From NCBI GenBank assembly GCA_902385025.1, contig CABMDX010000356.1, forward strand, positions 1 to 7,899: 7,899 nt of DNA, in the 5' to 3' direction. Shown one piece after another: positions 6,430 through 7,899 of the stretch. The number at the start of each line of letters is the position of its first letter. Positions within the stretch are counted from its first letter, which is position 1. The translations under genes and the position numbers were made by a program. Source of the DNA: an uncultured archaeon. Its GTDB lineage: Archaea; Halobacteriota; Methanosarcinia; Methanotrichales; Methanotrichaceae. The notes under the pieces were generated by a model. It was not told where the DNA came from. It did no database searches and worked only from the letters and a program-made list of their open reading frames with translations.

Positions 6430-6966
6430 TTGAAAGAAATACGCTTACACGGTCGTGGCGGTCAGGGATCTGTCACTGCGGCCGAGATAATAGCCGTTGC
6501 GGCTTTTGAGGACAAGAGGTTCTCACAGGCATTTCCGGCATTCGGAGTTGAGCGCAGAGGAGCACCAGTAATGGCCTTTGCCAGAATCGCCGATCAGCCC
6601 ATCAGAATCAGAAGCCAGGTCTATGAGCCAGACTATGTCATAGTGCAGGATGTCACCTTGCTCGATGTAGTCGATGTGGCCAGCGGGCTCAAGGATAACG
6701 GCAAAATAATTATCAATACCGATCGGCCCAGAGAAAAGCTCAAGCTCAATACTCGTGCCGAGGTAATCACTATTGATGCCACAAAGATCGCAATGGAGAT
6801 TTTGGGCAGGCCCATCGTCAACACCACCATGCTCGGTGCCTTCTGTGGTGCGAGCAAAGAGATTGGCCTTGAGAGTTTGAACAAAGCCATCTCCGAGCGC
6901 TTTAAGGGAGAGCTGGGCAGGAAGAACCTGCTCGCCATTAAAACGGCCTATGAGAGGGTTTCTTAA
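6430..6966 (+). CDS. porC: Pyruvate:ferredoxin oxidoreductase (pyruvate synthase), gamma subunit
   Basis: Gamma subunit of the four-subunit pyruvate synthase, which makes pyruvate from acetyl-CoA, CO2 and reduced ferredoxin in the cytoplasm. At 178 residues it has the usual length. The family signature GRGGQG is at 8-13, followed by TAAEI, then [13 protein letters not shown], typical of the 2-oxoacid oxidoreductase gamma fold. The start is TTG: it directly follows GGAGGT with a 6-base spacer and yields the family N-terminus [12 protein letters not shown]. The stop TAA shares one base with the ATG of porD, so translation is probably coupled. First gene of an operon ordered gamma-delta-alpha, as is common for archaeal por operons. 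Other 2-oxoacid oxidoreductases have similar gamma subunits; the linked delta and alpha genes favour pyruvate. Confidence 0.95.
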   Translation: MKEIRLHGRGGQGSVTAAEIIAVAAFEDKRFSQAFPAFGVERRGAPVMAFARIADQPIRIRSQVYEPDYVIVQDVTLLDVVDVASGLKDNGKIIINTDRPREKLKLNTRAEVITIDATKIAMEILGRPIVNTTMLGAFCGASKEIGLESLNKAISERFKGELGRKNLLAIKTAYERVS

Positions 6967-7226
6967 TGGATATAAAGGCAGGGAGACTGGTAGATCCGTG
7001 CAGCACCCGCATCACCAAGACCGGTGCCTGGCGGACATTCGTGCCCGTGGTCGATCATGATAAATGCATCAAGTGCAGCCTCTGCGAGATCTACTGCCCC
7101 GAGGGCTGCATCCACCAGGAAAGCGGGCTCTTTGTACCCGACCTGGATTACTGCAAGGGCTGCAGCGTGTGCGCTCATGAATGCCCGCGCATGGCGATCT
7201 CAATGGTCCTGGAGGATAAGTTATGA
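6966..7226 (+). CDS. porD: Pyruvate:ferredoxin oxidoreductase, delta subunit (2[4Fe-4S] ferredoxin)
   Basis: An 86-residue iron-sulphur subunit that passes electrons between external ferredoxin and the TPP-containing core. It has two ferredoxin motifs: cysteines 34, 37, 40 and 44 ([12 protein letters not shown]) and 63, 66, 69 and 73 ([12 protein letters not shown]). Each is expected to supply three ligands to one cluster and the fourth to the other. C12 and C48 are extra. The N-terminal part ([25 protein letters not shown]) is typical of PorD. The ATG overlaps the porC stop by one base, and GAGAGGG 7 bases upstream serves as ribosome binding site. The stop TGA overlaps the porA ATG (ATGA). 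A complete gene of usual size. Confidence 0.95.
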   Translation: MDIKAGRLVDPCSTRITKTGAWRTFVPVVDHDKCIKCSLCEIYCPEGCIHQESGLFVPDLDYCKGCSVCAHECPRMAISMVLEDKL

Positions 7227-7899
7227 GCAAAGGAAGTGATGGTAGTATGCGCCAGAAGACTGCCAATATGAAGGTAGTGGAGGGCTCTTATGCCGTGGCC
7301 CATGCGGTCATGCGCTGCCGGCCAGATGTGATCTCGGCTTACCCCATAACGCCTCAGACCCACATAGTGGAGCATCTTTCCCAGATGGTGGCTGATGGAG
7401 AGTTAGATAGCGAATTCTTGACGGTTGATTCGGAGTTTTCTGCCCTTTCAGTTCTGGTCGGTGCAAGTGCCTGCGGCGCAAGAAGCTACTCCTCGACCAC
7501 CAGCCAGGGACTGGCTTTGATGTACGAAGTCCTCTACAACGTCTCTGGCATGAGGATGCCCGTGGTCATGAACGTGGCCAATAGAGCCGTTGGAGCACCC
7601 CTCAACATATGGAATGATCAGCAGGATGCAGTGGGTGCTCGCGATGTAGGATGGCTGCAAATTTATGTGGAAAATGTGCAGGAGGCTGTGGACGCCACGC
7701 TGCAGGCCTACAAGATCGCGGAGGACCCGGCGATCATGACTCCCACCATGGTCTGCATGGACGGCTTCATCCTTACGCATGTCTATGAGCCGGTGGAGCT
7801 TCTTGATCGGGAGCTCTCAGAAGAGTTCCTTCCTCCATATAAGGCCCCCGCAATTCTGGACCCCGCACACCCCAAGACCTTCGGAGCCTTCGCGGACCC
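7223..7899 (+). CDS. porA: Pyruvate:ferredoxin oxidoreductase, alpha subunit (partial; 3' end outside window)
   Basis: About 225 residues of the alpha subunit, which holds the pyrimidine-binding domain for thiamine diphosphate and works with PorB. The order of motifs fits the family: YPITPQT at 40-46, [20 protein letters not shown] at 68-87, [10 protein letters not shown] at 93-102, and NIWNDQQD at 128-135 followed by ARDVGWLQ. E71 in VDSEF is the likely counterpart of the conserved active-site glutamate. The ATG at 7223 overlaps the porD stop as ATGA and follows GGAGG (7211-7215) by 7 bases. The alternative ATG at 7247 lacks comparable support. The frame is open at the right edge, so the C-terminal half is missing, and porB would be expected next. 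Substrate assignment to pyruvate rests on the operon and on similarity to methanogen PorA. Confidence 0.96.
   Translation, partial: MSKGSDGSMRQKTANMKVVEGSYAVAHAVMRCRPDVISAYPITPQTHIVEHLSQMVADGELDSEFLTVDSEFSALSVLVGASACGARSYSSTTSQGLALMYEVLYNVSGMRMPVVMNVANRAVGAPLNIWNDQQDAVGARDVGWLQIYVENVQEAVDATLQAYKIAEDPAIMTPTMVCMDGFILTHVYEPVELLDRELSEEFLPPYKAPAILDPAHPKTFGAFAD

Overview
The window looks like ordinary chromosomal DNA from a methanogenic archaeon. The Methanosarcinales are most likely, and a Methanothrix (Methanosaeta)-like organism is my best guess. The evidence is an archaeal-type methionyl-tRNA synthetase with four zinc-knuckle half-sites, a PIN-ATPase-KH protein of the archaeal PINA type (COG1855), and a multi-subunit pyruvate:ferredoxin oxidoreductase with separate gamma, delta and alpha genes. 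TATA-like boxes with BRE-like flanks lie upstream of most transcription units, and strong GGAGG-type ribosome binding sites serve several starts, including two TTG starts. The genus is inferred from protein style, not from a search.

Layout: (1) 1-1216, minus strand: metG, with its 3' part beyond the window. (2) 1217-1462: divergent promoter region. (3) 1463-2554 and 2768-3706, plus strand: two paralogous secreted, sequon-rich proteins of unknown function, separated by a GC hairpin and T run that resemble a terminator. (4) 3725-5533, minus strand: PINA-like ATPase, convergent with the second secreted gene (18 bases between stops). (5) 5585-6268, minus strand: an unrecognised cysteine-rich protein just upstream of PINA. 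(6) 6269-6429: divergent intergenic region with a clear TATA box. (7) 6430-7899, plus strand: porC-porD-porA, tightly overlapping and running off the right edge, where porB would be expected.

The por genes encode the enzyme that carboxylates acetyl-CoA to pyruvate with reduced ferredoxin, the main entry of acetyl units into biosynthesis in such organisms. metG serves translation and PINA probably DNA recombination or repair. The only part I would call poorly described is the pair of secreted proteins. Each seems to be built from two related beta-sandwich-like modules, shares the ten-residue motif NFSLVDQWGW, and carries a C-terminal 'ARLA' segment. In the first protein this segment is doubled and followed by an Asn-Ser-Thr-Ser repeat tail. 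I see no CRISPR array, mobile element, tRNA, rRNA or recognisable defence system.
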